7,349 nt of DNA from an uncultured Succinatimonas sp. (GTDB lineage: Bacteria; Pseudomonadota; Gammaproteobacteria; Enterobacterales; Succinivibrionaceae), in the NCBI GenBank assembly GCA_937880335.1, contig CALFLJ010000131.1:1-7349 (forward strand), in the 5' to 3' direction. Positions 5,097-7,349 of this stretch are shown here, piece after piece. Every line of letters begins with the position of its first letter. Positions within the stretch are counted from its first letter, which is position 1. Position numbers and translations under genes: made by a program. Under the pieces are notes generated by a model. The model did no database searches. It was not told the origin of the DNA and was given only the letters and a program-made list of their open reading frames with translations.

Positions 5097-7180
5097 TTAC
5101 CGTCCAATACGATAATAGACTCTCTTGCTAATCTTACATTATTAATTGAACCATTGGTAAACGGCGTATCGTTCTGTAATTTTGATGTCGTAGCTACTAC
5201 CAGTCCATAATATTCACGTTCACTAAATCCTTTATCAATAACAAAATCATGCAAATTATTTTGACTTGTTTCACAACTTTCTTTAAGCCTAGTCTCTGCT
5301 GGATCAATATAAGATCCTCCTCCTTGTACTAATGGATCAAAAACATTTCTTGTGTAATTGGTATGACCGCTATTTTTATACAGGTTATATGCTACAAGGG
5401 AGGAAACAAAATCGAAAGCTTTCTCATAAGCCTCTGAGCCTTGCTCATAGTTGTCTTTGTCGCCTAATATATTTCTTGCAAATTCATCACCCGAGCTGAT
5501 TGCAAGCTGTGCCATTGTAGTATTATCAATTTTACCGCCCCCTCTTTCCTTTATAGATTCTCTTACAAGTTGCTCAAATCCCTTTTGGACGCTTCCTAAC
5601 ACATTTCCCACATCTTGTACTGATTCATCAGAGATTGTTTTAAGCTGGTCTCTAACTTGACTTTCATTAACTGATTTACGAATATTTTCAGTGGATGCTT
5701 GATTTACATTGCTTTGACCCTTGTTCCACATTTCATCAACTTTTTCTTTTGCATTTTTAAACGGTTCTTGCCCCTTATTAATTCCTGATATAGCTTTTTC
5801 TTGACTATCATTAAATTTATCAGTTACAACCTGTCCTAATTCATCAACTTTCCCTCCTAACGTATCAGGCGAATTAAGATTTTGAGCCATATCTATATTG
5901 CTTTGTTTAATTCCACCATTATTGAAATCATTAAGTAAATTACCCATAAATCTTTGGGCGTTTATATTTTTATCATTAGCTCCATCTGCCATAACTTGCA
6001 TCCTAGCCAAGGTTTCAATATCACCAGTCTTAAACAGTCCCCCTCCACTTAATAAATTCATTTCTTGCATCTGACTAATCTGAGCATTTAATTGCTGTTT
6101 ATCCATATCATTATCAAAATGCTCATTCCAATAATCCCTAACATGCTTTTTTATACTACTATTTGCCATAAATGCCATAGAAAGTTCCCTTGCAGTATAT
6201 TCTTTTTGTGAACCTGTTGCTGATGTGGCTTTTTCTGCATTTGATAAGTTTTCCTGAGCAGTTATAACTCTGTTTGCACTTTCCTGTAGTGAACCACTCT
6301 CAGTGGCACTACTAGAAATAGCATTTGTAAGACTGCGATTATTAGAAAGCTGATTAGCAACAGCATTAGATATTTCACTTTGTATGCTTTGGTTACTTTT
6401 TATGTTTTTCTGTAAATCCATCGCCTCTGAACTTTTTAAATTTTCCTGTATTTGCGCTCTAGCAATAGCATCTGCTTTAATTCCCGCATTTACACTTGCT
6501 TTAAGTAATTTTGAAATATCTACACCATTTTTACTGCCCCAAGAAGGGGTACTTACCCCTACATTTCCCCCTAAACTTGCTGCTACCCCCAAACTATTTA
6601 TAAGTGCTTGATTATTCTCTTGTCCTGTCCCTGCTACAAGAGACTTGCCTAACTCATGCACTGAATTTTGAGCTTCTTTGGAAAGTGAAGAGAATGTTTT
6701 TGATAAAATTTCGTTATATGCAACAGCTTGACTATCGCTACTGATATTGCTAAATGCTCGTCCAACCTGTGACATAAAAGCATTACTTGCATTAACAGCA
6801 TTGCTCCTTGCCCTCGAAAGTTCATAACTTCCACCAGTTGAGGTAGTGATTTTCCAATTATAAACACCAGGTTGGGTGTGAACACCGTTTAAAGCGGTAC
6901 TCATGGCTTGCTGCTGTACTAAAGCGTTAGGCGTCATAATATCAGGAGAAGCAATTTTCTCATTGATTACGTCCGCACCAGCCATACGTCCCGTTAATGA
7001 GGTCAAGGCGTAAACGGAGCCTGTTAAGAGGAATAACGTTAAAACGGGAATGGAAGCCATGAACATTCCGCCCGTTGCCAGATAATCCTGCGTAACGGAC
7101 TCAATCTTTTTAATTGCATAAAAACTGTATGTAGCAACACTTGTATTGTATGCGTTTGTCATATTCATAAATTCCAACAT
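5090..7180 (-). CDS. traG: Conjugal transfer protein TraG, C-terminal part (mating-pair stabilisation family)
   Basis: F/SXT-type TraG proteins join an inner-membrane N-terminal domain, needed for pilus assembly, to a large periplasmic C-terminal domain for mating-pair stabilisation and entry-exclusion recognition. This 696-residue frame begins inside the end of the TraG_N region: a hydrophobic segment at about 40-62 (GGMFMASIPVLTLFLLTGSV), then RMAGADVINEKIASPD, the family's usual exit from the membrane domain. Residues about 85-696 are hydrophilic, Ser/Asn/Gln-rich and likely helical, with one Cys near the end (ESCETSQ), as expected of the periplasmic half. ATG 7178-7180 is the only usable start but lacks a ribosome-binding site, and conserved sequence continues upstream, so it is probably internal; full TraG is 900-1200 residues. 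Assignment rests on remembered family patterns. Truncated copy or gene broken by frameshift. Confidence 0.8.
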   Translation of the reverse strand: MLEFMNMTNAYNTSVATYSFYAIKKIESVTQDYLATGGMFMASIPVLTLFLLTGSVYALTSLTGRMAGADVINEKIASPDIMTPNALVQQQAMSTALNGVHTQPGVYNWKITTSTGGSYELSRARSNAVNASNAFMSQVGRAFSNISSDSQAVAYNEILSKTFSSLSKEAQNSVHELGKSLVAGTGQENNQALINSLGVAASLGGNVGVSTPSWGSKNGVDISKLLKASVNAGIKADAIARAQIQENLKSSEAMDLQKNIKSNQSIQSEISNAVANQLSNNRSLTNAISSSATESGSLQESANRVITAQENLSNAEKATSATGSQKEYTARELSMAFMANSSIKKHVRDYWNEHFDNDMDKQQLNAQISQMQEMNLLSGGGLFKTGDIETLARMQVMADGANDKNINAQRFMGNLLNDFNNGGIKQSNIDMAQNLNSPDTLGGKVDELGQVVTDKFNDSQEKAISGINKGQEPFKNAKEKVDEMWNKGQSNVNQASTENIRKSVNESQVRDQLKTISDESVQDVGNVLGSVQKGFEQLVRESIKERGGGKIDNTTMAQLAISSGDEFARNILGDKDNYEQGSEAYEKAFDFVSSLVAYNLYKNSGHTNYTRNVFDPLVQGGGSYIDPAETRLKESCETSQNNLHDFVIDKGFSEREYYGLVVATTSKLQNDTPFTNGSINNVRLARESIIVLDGKK

Positions 7181-7339
7181 ACCACGCTGTACTGCGGTAT
7201 GGAGGTAGTTATTGGCAATGGCAAGACAAGGAAGCCATGATTGAACCCAGACAATAAGTAAAAAATACTTCTGAACAAGATTTACACAAAACTGTCCGAA
7301 TGGTTTCCCTGTTTTTAAGGGGGTGTTGATTTTCTTGAT
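7181..7339 (-). pseudogene. traG: Upstream in-frame extension of traG ending at an in-frame stop
   Basis: The traG frame stays open above ATG 7180 for 53 codons, reaching TAA at 7340-7342, with no ATG, GTG or TTG. The part nearest the gene is clearly TraG_N-like: FLLIVWVQSWLPCLAIANNY followed by LHTAVQRG, the family's conserved W-V-Q-x-W-x-P membrane segment. The residues just after the stop (IKKINTPLKTGKPFGQ) are polar where a hydrophobic helix would be expected. This suggests a break near the runs CCCCC and AAAAA at about 7312-7323, by frameshift or by a recombination junction. The other two frames at the edge do not give a better match. Confidence 0.55.
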
Positions 7340-7349
7340 TTAAATGACA

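Noticed and set aside
5451..6885. Open frames on + (5451-5660, 6384-6611) and minus (6649-6885) inside traG
   Set aside because: All are other-frame readings of the long traG frame, whose continuity and composition are far stronger.

Overview
The window reads as chromosome from an AT-rich gammaproteobacterium-like host: the order hisH-hisA-hisF-hisI with overlapping genes is the layout of gammaproteobacterial histidine operons. Genus cannot be fixed from the sequence; a Succinivibrionaceae-type gut bacterium is only a guess from base composition and gene style.

Left part (1-3431, + strand): the end of hisH, then complete hisA, hisF and hisI, followed by an Alx/TerC-type membrane protein gene. 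Spacing is very tight: 9 bp between hisH and hisA, and overlaps of 19 bp (hisA/hisF), 8 bp (hisF/hisI) and 16 bp (hisI/terC). A strong intrinsic terminator follows terC, so the five genes look like one transcript. HisH and HisF form the glutamine-dependent IGP synthase, HisA supplies its substrate PRFAR, and HisI makes the substrate of HisA. HisI here has only the cyclohydrolase domain. The HisE pyrophosphohydrolase domain that normally follows is absent, and terC begins where it should start.

Middle part (3432-4679): about 1.25 kb with no intact recognisable gene. The minus strand carries several coding-like but broken stretches: an 85-codon open frame with no start codon (4346-4603), a 118-codon ORF (3817-4173) directly downstream of a run of nine G on that strand, and a frameshifted, stop-interrupted stretch (3552-3778). 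It looks like decayed genes, possibly with a phase-variable homopolymer tract. Small palindromes and a diverged pair of about 25-bp repeats lie in the same region.

Right part (4680-7349): a small single-span membrane protein gene on + converges on a long minus-strand gene for the C-terminal half or more of a conjugative TraG protein, with a hairpin terminator between them. The traG reading frame runs upstream of its first usable ATG to an in-frame stop near the window edge, so the gene appears 5'-truncated or disrupted. The passage from a housekeeping operon through decayed DNA into a conjugation gene suggests the edge of an integrated conjugative element or its remnant; no tRNA, integrase or attachment repeat is visible to prove it.
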